NCBI RefSeq assembly: GCF_000328475.2
Contig: NC_026489.1
Span: 496,001-560,000 of the forward strand
Length of the DNA: 64,000 nucleotides
Source of the DNA: Mycosarcoma maydis
Lineage: Eukaryota > Basidiomycota > Ustilaginomycetes > Ustilaginales
Direction: 5' to 3'
The first letter of the stretch is position 1. Every line of letters starts with the position of its first letter. Shown piece after piece: positions 39,929-50,614 of the stretch. A program made the translations under genes and the position numbers. The notes beneath the pieces are model-generated. The model ran no database searches. It saw only the letters and a program-made list of their open reading frames with translations, and had not been told where the DNA came from.

Positions 39929-42769
39929 CTACTTGCGTTTTCCAGCCTCAACTTGAGCCTGCAGGCTCTGCATCAGAACCGCCAGCCCGCTCAGCTGCGA
40001 AGGACTCAACCTGCTCAACACCACCGAGATGTGCAAGATCTGCTGGTTTCCACCCGGCGATACGCCATCCGCGCTCGCCTCTGCAGTGCCTTCGCTGATA
40101 CCCAGCAAAACAGCCGGCACGCTCTGGGCGGGATCGATGGCGACAGGCGCACCCTGCAGACCCTGCGGTTGGCCGTCGCGCCCAATCACAGGTCGAATGT
40201 GGGGGCTTGGTGTCGGCTGAATGCCCAATGCCGACAGACGTGGAAGAGATGCAACCGGGATGAGGAGCGGGATGGGATGGTTTGGGATGGACGGGTTAGC
40301 GTCGCTCGCTGCTGGTGCTGCAGGGGTCGGTGCAGGTGCCGGTGCTGCTCGTGCTGCTTGCGTGGCCGGCTGCTTGATCGTGCCATTGGCCTTTGCTGGC
40401 GTCTTTTTGGCTGCGGCGGCTGGACGAGCAGCCTGAGGAGCAGGCGAGGGCGAAGATTTGGCGCGAGGTGTGGCACGCGGCGTGTTCAGGCTCGTGGCGC
40501 TAGTCAGAGTCGGATGCATGGTGGGCGGACGAACAGCGATCGATGATACTGCATTGCTGGGAGGCGAGCTCGCCGGTGGTCGCATGCTTGCAATCGTGGG
40601 CTGGAGCGTAGATGAAATCATCTCACCAGAGTGGCCCGGTGACGGTTCGGGTATCGATGGTGTCACGGGAGAAGGAGGTGGCGGCGACTGCGTCTGTTGA
40701 CCTGGAACTGCTGCGCTCGGTGGCAGGGAAGGCTGCGACACGGCAATTGCACCTGGTGCACTTGGCGTGCTTGGTGCCGACGCTGCCGCGGAAGGTGGCT
40801 TGACAGGCTTCTCCTTTTTCTTGCGTGGAACAGGAACAGGCGGGCCACCAGGTGTACCTGGCAACGGATGCTTGCGTGGCCTTCCTCTGCCTCGATGTGG
40901 TGTAGGTCCTGGTGTTACGCCTGGAGCACTGGGAGTTCCTGGTTTGCCTGGTGTACCTGGGATGATGGCTGCGCCGGCAGAAGCGGCAGCAGCAGCAGCC
41001 TTTGCTTTTGCCTTGCTAAGAGGTTTGGTGGGGGTTGCTGCAGGAGTCGACGGCGTTCCCTGCGGTGCTACGGAAGGCCTGAAGAGAGCAGACGTCGGAG
41101 CCCCCATTGGCGTCATGCCTGATGGCAGCGGAGCTCCATTGGGCCCAGTAGGCGGGTTTGCAGACGTAGAGGCGAACGGCGGTGCTGGACCGAAAGGCGC
41201 GCCTGGCACAGATGCATACACCATGGGCGGACCAAGGTGCGGCGATGGAGTTGGGAGGCCGTTAGACCCGGCCGGCGACATGGGCATCGATGCAGCATGA
41301 AGAGGGTTGGTGCCAGTAGGGAAAGAATAAGCTCCAGGTGCGCTCGTTGGTGCGCTGTTACCCGAAAGTGGACTTGGCATAGCAAGCGCCGTATCTGGCG
41401 GAACGCCTGGCCCAGACACATCTATGGGTAGTGTTGGTGGCGCTGGAGTGGCTGCCGATGCCGGAGCAGGCGATGGTGGAGCAGGCGTCTTTTCTGGCTC
41501 TGGTGGCGGGGTAAAGATGCCGAGACGGTGCCTGTTCTCGCGTTCCTTCTCAAGCTTGGCAGCTTTGGCAGCTGCCCTCTCTTGTTGCCGCTTGATCCTC
41601 TCTAACTCGCGTTCTTTTTCGCGTTCGCGCTCAATCTCGTCGGTGATGCCAAAGCTGAGGCTGATTCTGGCGGATGACTCGGCTACGTCGATCTGCCTTT
41701 TCTCCTCCAATGTCTCGAGCTCGGCCTTGAGCGCCTTGAGTTCTTCTATTTGAGCCAGCACCTGCTCTCGATCGTCGCTATACGCGAGTCTTTCAAGATG
41801 TTCGAGCGCAAGTGAAGTATTGGGCGCACGTTTGTGGGTAGTGTCGAGCGCGGTAAGCGTCTTTCGAAAGCGTAAAGCGAGAGCATTTCGGCGCGCAAAG
41901 ACAGACTCGGTAAAATCGAGGCTCGGAAACGCGGACTGTGGCACCTCTGGCAGCGGTGTTGGAAGGCCCAGCTCATTAAGCCCAACGTTGTCGTGATTGT
42001 CGATTTGCGAGCCGACCTGGACAGAAGTCTCCGAGGCTTGGGTTGATCCGTCTGGTGCATCTGTAGTACTGAGCGCGAGGGTCTTGCGAGCATTGAGATG
42101 TGCCATGCGACGACGTTTGCGCAACCTGACTTGGCTCAGAACGGGGTCTTCCTTCAGGTCCAGCGCCTTGAGCAGATCGTGGTGCGGAATGTTCCAGACG
42201 TGATACGGTAAAAGTCGACGAAGAACATCTCGAGCATCTATAAATGCAGACAGGTCGGGCCGAAGGATGGCTTTGTGGTCACTTTGCAGAAATACATCGA
42301 CCAACGATGCAGGCTGGTCGCTGAGTTGATCTTTGGCGCCGAGATCGTTGCTGTGCTGATCAGAGACATGTGGTTGACTCTGCACACTGAGGTTTGGTGC
42401 TGCTGATGCCGATGATGGCTTGTGATTCGAGCGAGTATCGCCTGCAATCTTTGTGAGGCTGATGGTATGCTGAGGTGCGGATAGGGCCGATGCATGCTCG
42501 TCATCTGGCTCTTGTTTGACGGCTATCGAGTTTGTGGTCGAGTTGTTAATGGTATTGGTGCTAGCGATGGCGTGCGTGCCACTATTTGCACCAGCCGCTG
42601 ATATTGATAGATCTGCTGTTGGTGCCGATGTTGCAGGGGATGAGCTCAAGCTGCCACCCAGAAGGGCAGCTGGATCGATGGTCAAAGCTGCATTGGAGGT
42701 GCTTACGATGGTCTGCGGATTCAGTGTCGATGTCGAGGTCGAGGTAGGGACCGGCGAGGAGACTTGCAT
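39929..42769 (-). CDS. GLTSCR1/BICRA-like chromatin-remodelling subunit (probable)
   Basis: Single exon, 946 aa. The conserved block (about 180-345) contains LQSDHKAILRPDLSAFIDA, DVLRRLLPYHVWNI, VFARRNALALRFRKTL and LEHLERLAYSDDREQV. This resembles the GLTSCR1 domain of animal BICRA/BICRAL, subunits of the non-canonical BAF (SWI/SNF) complex, whose core reads RLLPYHV. A long Glu/Lys/Arg coiled segment follows (about 345-420, EREREKERELERIKRQQE). Then comes a Pro/Ala/Ser-rich tail with an AT-hook-like RGRGRPRKHPLPGTP (about 620). The final ~90 residues (SLPRLSALGIQPTPSPHI, then ISVVLSRLSPSQLSGL) are again ordered. Inference: a nuclear SWI/SNF-associated factor. The domain call rests on recollection of the motif, so an HMM search is needed. 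Confidence 0.6.
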   Translation of the reverse strand: MQVSSPVPTSTSTSTLNPQTIVSTSNAALTIDPAALLGGSLSSSPATSAPTADLSISAAGANSGTHAIASTNTINNSTTNSIAVKQEPDDEHASALSAPQHTISLTKIAGDTRSNHKPSSASAAPNLSVQSQPHVSDQHSNDLGAKDQLSDQPASLVDVFLQSDHKAILRPDLSAFIDARDVLRRLLPYHVWNIPHHDLLKALDLKEDPVLSQVRLRKRRRMAHLNARKTLALSTTDAPDGSTQASETSVQVGSQIDNHDNVGLNELGLPTPLPEVPQSAFPSLDFTESVFARRNALALRFRKTLTALDTTHKRAPNTSLALEHLERLAYSDDREQVLAQIEELKALKAELETLEEKRQIDVAESSARISLSFGITDEIEREREKERELERIKRQQERAAAKAAKLEKERENRHRLGIFTPPPEPEKTPAPPSPAPASAATPAPPTLPIDVSGPGVPPDTALAMPSPLSGNSAPTSAPGAYSFPTGTNPLHAASMPMSPAGSNGLPTPSPHLGPPMVYASVPGAPFGPAPPFASTSANPPTGPNGAPLPSGMTPMGAPTSALFRPSVAPQGTPSTPAATPTKPLSKAKAKAAAAAASAGAAIIPGTPGKPGTPSAPGVTPGPTPHRGRGRPRKHPLPGTPGGPPVPVPRKKKEKPVKPPSAAASAPSTPSAPGAIAVSQPSLPPSAAVPGQQTQSPPPPSPVTPSIPEPSPGHSGEMISSTLQPTIASMRPPASSPPSNAVSSIAVRPPTMHPTLTSATSLNTPRATPRAKSSPSPAPQAARPAAAAKKTPAKANGTIKQPATQAARAAPAPAPTPAAPAASDANPSIPNHPIPLLIPVASLPRLSALGIQPTPSPHIRPVIGRDGQPQGLQGAPVAIDPAQSVPAVLLGISEGTAEASADGVSPGGNQQILHISVVLSRLSPSQLSGLAVLMQSLQAQVEAGKRK

Positions 42770-43628
42770 GGCCTAGCCAGCTCGAGGGTCAAGGTCAACA
42801 ATCACCTTGATAGAGACGGCCACGGCGATGGCAGTCTGCCTGTTGAGCACGAGATGGCCGGTATGCTTCCACCTGCCGACAAAGAGAGGGGTTGTGGGCT
42901 ACAAGCTGCCGCTTGTTCAAGACGGTCGGTTGTTGGCAAGCGCTTGTTGCTTTTGCTTTCTTGTGGGCTTGCGGATGCGATGGCTGAGCAGCGGACCGAC
43001 CGACCGACCGACCGGCTGTCTGGCTGACTGACTGCGGGAGCGTGACAACAAATGACCCAAGCGTAGGGTTGACTCTGACGTTGGTTGCTTGCTCTTGCTG
43101 TGCTTGACGTTGTTCTTCTGACCTGGCTATCCCACGTCCTGTCAAAAAGAATCGTGAATGTTTCGAGGTCGAATCTTCCGATGCCTTTGTGCTTTTCTTG
43201 GGTGAATGCAACACTCACGACTGTTTGAGCTGCTATTGTGTATCGTCTGCGTCTGGCTGTTCAAAGGGAGAGAGAGACGGAGACGACCGACACGGCGCAG
43301 CTCGCTTTTTCGCCTTTTTTTTTCCCACTCACGACTGACGATTCGCTTCTCTATCGTTCGAGCCTCGAGCCTCGTGACTTGACTAAAGAAAAAGACTAAA
43401 TCGCCGATCGTCTCTCTCGTTCTTCTTCTTCACGCATCGAGCCGATCTGCTCACAACTCTGACCCAATCACGTATTTGGTATGAAAAGGTTGTAAAGACT
43501 CACGGCTCTTCGGAGTGAGAATGACCGACACCCTTTGATGATTGGACGATGAGCGATATCTGCTCATGGAACATTTAGTACAGCAGACGTCTGAGCTATT
43601 GTCGCAACACCACACTCTGCGCCGGCGT
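42770..43628. other. Intergenic upstream of the GLTSCR1-like gene
   Basis: About 860 bp with (GACC)x5 at 42993-43012 followed by CTGACTGACTG, one AATCGTGAATG motif near 43150 and CT-rich tracts near 43410-43440. No gene is supported. Confidence 0.5.
42993..43012. repeat. Tetranucleotide repeat (GACC)x5
   Basis: Five perfect GACC units lie in the presumed promoter or leader of the GLTSCR1-like gene. Confidence 0.9.
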
Positions 43629-44297
43629 TCAGCGTCCAAACACGTCGGTGAGCGGCAACAGGCACCACACTTTCACCTTGTACGCCTCGTGCTTGCTCCG
43701 GAGCTTACTCGAGCGGAACTTGGCCTCTTCCTCCCTAATGGCCTGGTAGTAGATGCTGAAAGCGACGACCAGGCTCGACAAGGTGATTCCCCCTGCATGT
43801 GACACCAGAAACGCATGACCGTGGTCTGGGTGATTGGAAGAGCTGGTAACGATGAAGCCAGCAACGAGCGACGCAAGGTATGCCGAGTACAACGGGTTCC
43901 TCACGAAAGCCCAAGGCCCTTGTGTGATGAGAAAAGTGGGTTCGTCGTCCGAAAAGGCGGCTGTGAGACCCGGTGTCCTTGACATGGTGTACTGCGCCCA
44001 CCAAAAAAAGAAGAGACTGTAGCCGACGAGCAGCAAACCGATCCATACCTGAGTCGTATCGGCGGACTTGGAAAGGGCAAAGTACATGGCTGTATCAGAA
44101 GCAACGAAGCATACGGCCACTAGAGGAACCAAAGTGAAAGAGCGCAGGCTAAGATGTGACTTGAGAAAGAGCAGCGGTGTAAGCCCGCAATACGTGAAGT
44201 CGGCGACGGCTTTAAGCACCACCAACGCCTGCTTGAGATGGCCCATTTCGCGCCATACGGCGGGTACATCGTTGATGAGCGAGCGAATCTCTTCCAT
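43629..44297 (-). CDS. Small integral-membrane methyltransferase-like protein (ICMT/PEMT-type)
   Basis: 222 aa from ATG 44297 (MEEIRSLINDVPAVW); the frame stays open upstream but only with a TTG. It has four to five predicted membrane helices (for example LVPLVAVCFVASDTAMYFAL and VWIGLLLVGYSLFFFWWAQ). The segment LITQGPWAFVRNPLYSAYLA matches the G-P-Y/W-x-x-x-R-N-P-x-Y motif of isoprenylcysteine carboxyl methyltransferases and phospholipid/NNMT-like membrane methyltransferases. The downstream EEEAKFRSSKLRSKHEAYK contains the second family motif (E-E..L...YG..Y..Y-like). It likely uses S-adenosylmethionine at ER membranes. It is shorter and more divergent than canonical Ste14, so the substrate is open. 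A short 5' exon upstream cannot be excluded. Confidence 0.68.
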   Translation of the reverse strand: MEEIRSLINDVPAVWREMGHLKQALVVLKAVADFTYCGLTPLLFLKSHLSLRSFTLVPLVAVCFVASDTAMYFALSKSADTTQVWIGLLLVGYSLFFFWWAQYTMSRTPGLTAAFSDDEPTFLITQGPWAFVRNPLYSAYLASLVAGFIVTSSSNHPDHGHAFLVSHAGGITLSSLVVAFSIYYQAIREEEAKFRSSKLRSKHEAYKVKVWCLLPLTDVFGR

Positions 44298-45258
44298 TTC
44301 GATGTCTTTGACGAAGTTGATAGTGGTGGCCGTGGTGGTAGCAAGGCAACAAGTCTGAACTAGCCTCTGCCCACCCGACAAGAGGCGTGTTGCGAGCTGC
44401 TTCAGCTTGTTTTTAAGGTCGCTAGTGAGCTTCGGACCAGCGCTAGGCGCACCGTGACCACCTCTGTTGTGAAGGTGGTGGACGAACCACTAATCGCCTC
44501 TCTTTGTGGATGGTAGTGACCGAATTTTGATCACTTCTAGTTTTCAGCTTCTCACAATAACAGTCGTGAGGGAGTGGAGGAGGTGGTGATGGAACCAGAC
44601 CGTTCACGGTCGGCAGCTGCTTCTTTTGCTTGGCCACAGGTTACGGGTCAGCTCAGCTCATGCCATTCGCTCCGGCGTTACTTGCTCTCCGAGATAACTT
44701 AAAATGCAATGATCCTCATATGACTGTATCACATCACACAACCATCCGGCGGCTGAGATTCATTTGCTCACCTACAGTCAGAGCCAGCCCTCTAGCTTTG
44801 TGTTTACGAAGTATGCTGTAACTTGGTTCGTGATTGTGCTAAGTTACTACGAATCACGAATGTTGAGAAGAAATGCGGGCCCGAAAATCAAGATAAACCT
44901 AACTTAGTCACAGTCTGTGAGTCCTGAGTAACTGTCCTGTATTGGACCCTATCGAATTTGCTGACAGCTTAGCGGGCTGGCTGTGCTCTGGCGCCCGCAC
45001 GGACACCTGGAACCCGAGTTGATTTACACCAATTCAATCGTGACGTGTGAATCTTTCCGTATTCAACCTGGCTTGGCATTCGTGACTGTTGCCAGTCACG
45101 AGCGCTGCTGGAATGGTCCGTCTTAGCGCCTCTTTCACCCTTACACCCTTCCTCCCTTCCTCCGTCCCTTCTTTCATCACACGCCCGTCTCTACGTGTCT
45201 AGAGCGACACCAATCGGTCACAAGGTACAGAGGCCTTTGCCTAAGAACTCATTCCAAG
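44298..45258. other. Divergent intergenic region, methyltransferase-like / PTM1 genes
   Basis: Nearly 1 kb between divergent genes. ATTCGTGATT-like motifs occur near 44826 and 44850. A pyrimidine-rich zone (45130-45190, CCCTTCCTCCCTTCCTCCG) precedes the PTM1-like start, a common fungal promoter feature. No gene is supported. Confidence 0.5.
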
Positions 45259-47285
45259 ATGCTTCCAGCATCAATACGGACGTTCTTATCCTCGAACTTT
45301 CTGCTGCTGCTCGCACTCGCGTACTCGGTCACAGCATTCACCGTAACGATCTCGGACAAGGATGAACTGCGTCAGACATGCTCTGGCATGATTGCAGGCG
45401 ACGATAGCCACATCCAAGCTTATTTTGACAAGGGGTCCAAGGGAACTGTAGCCACCATGTTTTACGAGTTTATTGATTTCGACAAGCTTGGCAAGTGGAG
45501 CGACGACAAGGACGCGCTCGGATATCAGCTCAAGAGCTACATCTGCACGCCCAAGGCGGTGCAAAAGACCCTGTGTATGCAGGAGCAGCTGGGTAACTTT
45601 ATTGTGGATGAGAGTGGAGGCAAGGCGAGCACGGTGCAGCTGCAAAGGATGGATTTCGGTGCTGCCGGTCTATCGGAGGTCAAGACGTTGGTGAGTTCGA
45701 CTAGCAGTGGCAAATAGAAGATAGCTGATTGATACTGACAGCTTCCCGACGCTCAATTGACTCGACAGCGCTACAACGTTACCAAGACCGGATACTACTG
45801 CTTCGGTGCGAGTGAGCTGCCCCCATTTCTTCACTGATACGTTTGTTCATGGACCACTTTGCTGACCAGCATGCCTCTACACCTCTTCTTTGCGCTCGTC
45901 TACCAGCCGAGGTTCCACTCGTATCCCTCGAAGCAGCGCCCTCTGGCTCAGGTGATCTTTCTGTCCATGCCGAATTCTCTGGCCGTGTCGAGTTCTTCAA
46001 CAAGTTCAAAGGCAATCTCCCGGCTGCCGAATACCCCAAGCTCAACTTTTACTTTGCCATGACCATCGCCTACATCGCACTTGGTATCTACTGGATCTCG
46101 CTGTGTATCAAGCACAGGGACGAAATGTTGACCGTTCAGTACTTTATTTCAGGTACCATCGCCTTCCTTGTCGTTGAAATGGCGGCACAGTGGATGTACT
46201 ACTACTACCTAAACGGGCATCTGATCGACTTTTTTAGGATTCGAGAAGTTAACAATCATACGGGTGTCACGGCGATGGCAAGATTCTTGCTGGTCCTGAC
46301 GAGCATCTTGGACGCCGGGAGGAATTCGGTCTCTTTCTTTTTGCTGTTGATCGTTGCAATGGGCTACGGGGTTATCCGGCCTTCCATCGGACCGGTCATG
46401 ACCAGAGTCCGTCTTCTCACAGCGGCTCACTTTATCTTTGGCGTTCTTTACTCGATCGGTATTGTGCTCATTCAGCTGGAACAGGGAGGAGCGTGGATCT
46501 TTGCCTTCATCTTCCCGCTCGCCATGACGCTGACAGCATTCCTCACCTGGATCATGAATTCGCTCAACCGTAGCATCGAGCATCTCACCCAACGCAAGCA
46601 GACGTTTAAAAAGTCCATGTTTGTCAAACTTCACCGTATCTTGCTCGGTGCCGTTGTCGTGATTGTAAGTTGTGTTTTCTAAGCATGGCTTTCCCCGACA
46701 CATATCACCGTTTTGCTTCTGTATACTGACAGTCTCATGGCGATCATGTTTGGACAGTTTGCATTTTTCATCATCTCGTCGATCGCCTTTTCGCAATCTG
46801 GCGGGGAAGGCTTCGCGCCCAACACATGGCAATACCGGTGGTTCTTGCTGGATGGATGGCTCGCGTTGCTGTACTTGGCCGTGTTCTCCGCCATCGCGTG
46901 GGTTTGGCGTCCAACGGGCAACAATATGCGACTCGCCATGTCGGACGAATTGGCGACCGACGACGATCCCAACGCCGAAGGCTACGAGGTCGACACATTT
47001 GCTGCACGAGGTCCCGACGGGCCTGACAGCGATGACGAAGACGATGTCGAGGCCAAACGTACTTCTCAGGGCCCAAACGGTGGGAGGAGTGCGGGTGCGC
47101 AGCCAAACAGTGATGTAGTGTTTGAGATTGGAGATGAGGACGATGAGGCTGATCACAGCAAGGCTGCAGCAGCGGACAGGAGGGAAGGACGCCGAGGCGA
47201 GAGACAAGGATTGATGAGCACCAGTACCAATGTTTCCGAGGAAACGCTGGTGCCGGGTAAGAAGAGGGCAGACAAGAATGATTGA
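45259..47285 (+). CDS. PTM1: PTM1/GOST-family seven-transmembrane protein
   Basis: Four exons proposed: 45259-45690, 45769-45805 (or 45811), 45907-46664 and 46758-47285, about 584 aa; all junctions keep frame. A signal peptide (FLLLLALAYSVTAF) leads a lumenal domain of about 190 residues with a cysteine pair. This is followed by the seven-helix Lung-7TM/GOST domain: GNLPAAEYPKLNFYFAM, LGIYWISLCIKHRDEM, MAAQWMYYYYLNGH, DAGRNSVSFFLLLIVAMGYG and FAFFIISSIAFSQSGG. The TW.YRWFLLDGW segment then leads to a cytosolic acidic tail (DSDDEDDVEAK). Yeast Ptm1 and the animal TMEM87/GPR107 relatives reside in Golgi and endosomal membranes and affect trafficking. The small second exon (37-43 nt) is the least certain element. 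Confidence 0.85.
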
Positions 47286-47731
47286 TGCTCAACTCTTGTT
47301 TACATATTTAGCGGAAGCTTGGGTCCATGATGCCTCCCTCTATAAACGCAAATTTGAACCTCATCTGAAACATCTCGCATTCTCGTAATTGTAGGATACA
47401 GGCCCCGCTTGTATCAATACGTACATGAGGCTGAGAGCCTACCTGTTCAAAGAGGTGTTCGTAAATGCTGTCTTGAAACTGTATGAAGGTTGTTGGAATG
47501 GAAGCTAATTTCGGAAGGCGCAGTATTCTTCCGCACGAGAGAAATGGCAAAGTCGAGAGCGAGCAGAGAAGTATTCACGATTGGTGATTTGTGATTGACA
47601 ACCACGCGACAATTTTTCGAGTTCTTCTCACCATCACTTGTCGCAACCACGTCTATCCTCGCGCTTTCGCCAACGCAGTCACGCCACTTGCACGTCTTTG
47701 CACCTTTGCGCTCGCACTCACACGATTTACC
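47286..47731. other. Spacer between PTM1-like and mitochondrial bL32 genes
   Basis: About 450 bp, same-strand genes. ATTCACGATTGGTGATTTGTGATTG near 47573-47597 is the only recognisable element, lying within the promoter or leader of the ribosomal-protein gene. Confidence 0.5.
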
Positions 47732-48202
47732 ATGTGGACAGCCGCTTCTCGCTCAGCAGCGGCTCAGCTGCAGCTCACAATCACGCTCGGTCGCTCGACC
47801 GTGTTCCGAGTACAAGTACCATCACTCTTTTCAACACCTTCATCACTGTGCTCCACTTTTCATCCATTGACACCAGCGCTCTCAACATCTCAGTCAGCAG
47901 TCTCCTCATCCACAGCATCTCCCTCCACATGGGCTTCCGATGTCGGTACACTTTTGTGGGATGGAATCCTGCGCGCGGTTCCTAAGAAGAAGGTCTCTCA
48001 TTCACGAAAATCGATGCGCGCAGCGAACAAGGGCTTGAAGGATCGTACCGACCTCGTTCACTGCAGCAGCTGTGGCAAGCCCAAGTTGCACCATCATATT
48101 TGTGCGTCTTGCTACTTCGAGTTGAACCGCGCGCGAAAAGTTGCTTTGAAACAGCAGCACGGAGGTGCGCCGACGAATGGCGGTGCGCAACAACACCCAT
48201 AG
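47732..48202 (+). CDS. MRPL32: Mitochondrial large-subunit ribosomal protein bL32m
   Basis: 156 aa from ATG 47732 (MWTAASRSAAAQL, context ACCATGTGG). The frame is open upstream, but this start opens with a basic/Ser-rich amphipathic presequence fitting mitochondrial import. The bL32 core at about 88-145 reads AVPKKKVSHSRKSMRAANKG, KDRTDLVHCSSCGKPKLHHH and ICASCYFELNR. The two CXXC pairs make the zinc site typical of Zn-binding L32. In yeast, MrpL32 is matured by the m-AAA protease after import and then joins the 54S subunit. The region between presequence and core (about 35-85) is low-complexity Ser/Thr. The downstream gene (LYS1) is convergent. Confidence 0.94.
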   Translation: MWTAASRSAAAQLQLTITLGRSTVFRVQVPSLFSTPSSLCSTFHPLTPALSTSQSAVSSSTASPSTWASDVGTLLWDGILRAVPKKKVSHSRKSMRAANKGLKDRTDLVHCSSCGKPKLHHHICASCYFELNRARKVALKQQHGGAPTNGGAQQHP

Positions 48203-48828
48203 GGATGACAGGAGCAAAATGGAGCGTGAGACAACCAGACGCGTTGCGTAAGGCTTGACTATGACGACCAGCAGGTGGTGGTGATGGCCACAAAGCGGCT
48301 GGCTTTTTTTTCGATGGACAATTTTTCGCGGACCAAGCAAACCCCAGCAACCAAGAAGCAGTACATCAACCATGTTCCACCCTCTCTTGTTTGGCTACCA
48401 GAAACAAGAAACATTACAAGCGCAAGCCCGAGCCACGACGCTGTTGGAGGCTTCAAGCATTGTGCATACATCACACACGCTCGCATCGCCTCCATCCGCC
48501 CTTTCTCCCCATGCACCTTCGACTCGTGTGACTCTAGCACCATGTGAAGGAATCTGTTATCACCATTCCACTCAGCGGCTTGTGTCACATCCAAGCTCTT
48601 GCAATCGCATCGCATCGCATCGCATCGCATCGCACGCCCTTGAACACAGCCAGTTCAGACCGATTGTCCAACAGCTGCATGCGCACATGGCGCTGTTAGT
48701 GGACATCGTTTGAGTTGGCCAAGCTTTCATGGTGGTGAAATTTTGTGAGCTGCATCTCAAATGCGCAACATGAGATAGAAGGATATGGTACAAGGTTTAG
48801 AGATAAATCATGCCAGACCTTGAGCTGT
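48203..48828. other. Convergent spacer, MRPL32 / LYS1
   Basis: About 630 bp between convergent 3' ends. It contains (TCGCA)x6 at 48605-48634 and a T8 run near 48304-48311. No gene or RNA is supported. Confidence 0.5.
48605..48634. repeat. Pentanucleotide repeat (TCGCA)x6
   Basis: Six perfect 5-bp units lie in the 3' intergenic spacer. A likely length-polymorphic microsatellite. Confidence 0.92.
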
Positions 48829-50001
48829 TCAAGCTGTGTGCTGCTCAGCCTCTGCCAAGTGCTTATGGAAGAGCTTTTCGGCTCTCTGCCAGACGGCTCC
48901 CTTTCCTTCGTCCAACGTGTCGAGCTTGGTGGTGTCCTTACCGAGCACGTAGGGCAACTGCAACAGACTGGGCAACAGGTCGTTGCTGAAACCCTCGGAG
49001 CTCTCCCTAGGCAGCAGAGTGGGCAGATGGTCGATCGAGATGACGGTCAAGCTCGGGTTACCTTTGCCCGTGTTGACGTCGACGGTAGGTTTGTCAAAGG
49101 TGGTGTTGATGTCGTAGATGGGGAGAGGGTTGTTGGGGTTGGTAGTGTCGCACGATACGTCGACGACGACGCCGAGACGACGCGAGGGACCAGCGGCTTG
49201 GATCGTAGGTTGGTCGAGGAAAGGCGGGATTTTAGAGGTGAGGTAGATGCAGTTGACAAAGATGTCTACGTCGAGCAGCTCTTGGTAGGGACCGTGCTTG
49301 GCTGAGGTCTCCTGGATGTCCCAGCGGACAATGTCCTCAGAAGCGACGCCGGCCTTTTCGAAAAAGTCAATGGCTCCACGACCACATCGTCCCAAAGCTC
49401 CGACGACGAGCGCCTTCACTTTGCCGTCCGAGCGCGATTTCTTGATGAACTCAATCTGCTGCTTGGCGTGTGCGATGAGCGCCTGCTCGTTGGGGTAAGC
49501 CTTTTGAGCACCCAGCCTTTGGTCTTCACCTTGCACCTGTTCAGCCAAAGCCAACAGACCAAGTGCAGCGCCTGCAAAGCCGGCGTGCCAACCAAACGCG
49601 GCTACACGACGGCCGTTCTTGTCCTCCAAAAACTCCAAATCGTAGAGCTTTCCGCCTCCGCGCTTGAATCGACCCAGAACATCCGCCCAACCGGCCTGCT
49701 TCTTGTAGCAGTGAGCAAACTGAATGTGGGTGTGAGGCAGATCCGGACCAGGCTCCTCAAGCTCCTTGAGACCGATGATGGGGATGTCGGCGGGCAGGGA
49801 GTGAAACGTGTTGTGAGGGGCAAGCTTGCACCCTACCTCGGTGTACTCTTTGTCGTCAAAGATACGTTGAGGGTCGGACTCGACCGTGATGTCGAACCCA
49901 GCGTCAATGAGTGCCTTGGCGGTGGTTGGGGTGAGCGCGGCACGGTGCTCGGCCGGCTTCATCTCGCATCGGAGGTAGAGGGGTTGGCGGCTTGTAGACA
50001 T
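48829..50001 (-). CDS. LYS1: Saccharopine dehydrogenase (NAD+, L-lysine-forming)
   Basis: Single exon, 390 aa from ATG 50001 (MSTSRQPLYLRCEMKPAEHR); an open extension to 50121 is unlikely to be translated. It catalyses the last step of the alpha-aminoadipate lysine pathway, saccharopine to lysine plus 2-oxoglutarate, in the cytosol or peroxisome. Motifs: N-terminal LRCEMKPAEHRAALTP (substrate Lys/His), THIQFAHCYKKQAGW, YDLEFLEDKNGRRVAAFG, nucleotide-binding VVGALGRCGRGA, IFVNCIYLTSKIPPFL and VVDVSCDTTNPNNPLPIYD. Length matches yeast Lys1 (373). The C-terminus lacks an obvious SKL-type peroxisomal signal (ends EAEQHTA), unlike some fungal homologues, so a cytosolic location is more likely. Confidence 0.97.
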   Translation of the reverse strand: MSTSRQPLYLRCEMKPAEHRAALTPTTAKALIDAGFDITVESDPQRIFDDKEYTEVGCKLAPHNTFHSLPADIPIIGLKELEEPGPDLPHTHIQFAHCYKKQAGWADVLGRFKRGGGKLYDLEFLEDKNGRRVAAFGWHAGFAGAALGLLALAEQVQGEDQRLGAQKAYPNEQALIAHAKQQIEFIKKSRSDGKVKALVVGALGRCGRGAIDFFEKAGVASEDIVRWDIQETSAKHGPYQELLDVDIFVNCIYLTSKIPPFLDQPTIQAAGPSRRLGVVVDVSCDTTNPNNPLPIYDINTTFDKPTVDVNTGKGNPSLTVISIDHLPTLLPRESSEGFSNDLLPSLLQLPYVLGKDTTKLDTLDEGKGAVWQRAEKLFHKHLAEAEQHTA

Positions 50002-50572
50002 TGTTGCCAGAGGTGGTAAAAGTATGCGATACGAGGGCAATGTGGATGACAAATGTGGTGGTAGAGGAAGAGGTGGAAAGGTGCCGACGTTGCAGAGGCT
50101 CAGTTTGGCAATTATATGCAAAGTCTCGAACGTGAACGGTGAATCACGAATGTCTGCAGAGGAGCGCAGTCCGGCTTTGATCCGTTTGTGGTTGCGACGT
50201 GCCTTTGACCGGAATGCAACAGCAGCTCTACAGATACGTGCTATAAATCACGATTTGATGAGAGTCGAGTCAGCCAAACAGAAAAGCAGCCTCAACGCAC
50301 GGTTGCGACAATCACGATTCACGATTCACGATTCACGAATTCTGTGATTCTTCTTGCTTTACGGCTTTTCGCCGAATCGCCGCGGCTAGGGTGTGGCAGC
50401 ATGCAGCACGTGGCAGTCGGGAGTAGTCACGAGTGGGAGCGGAATGTAAGATCGAATGTTTCCTCCACGCGATTCACAATTATCGCGTCGTGGTTCACGG
50501 TCTGTGGTCCTCGCGTTGGTCTGTAGGTTTGGACTCGGATCCGTGATCGACGAAATGAAAACAGTCGTGAGT

Positions 50573-50614
<42 letters not shown>

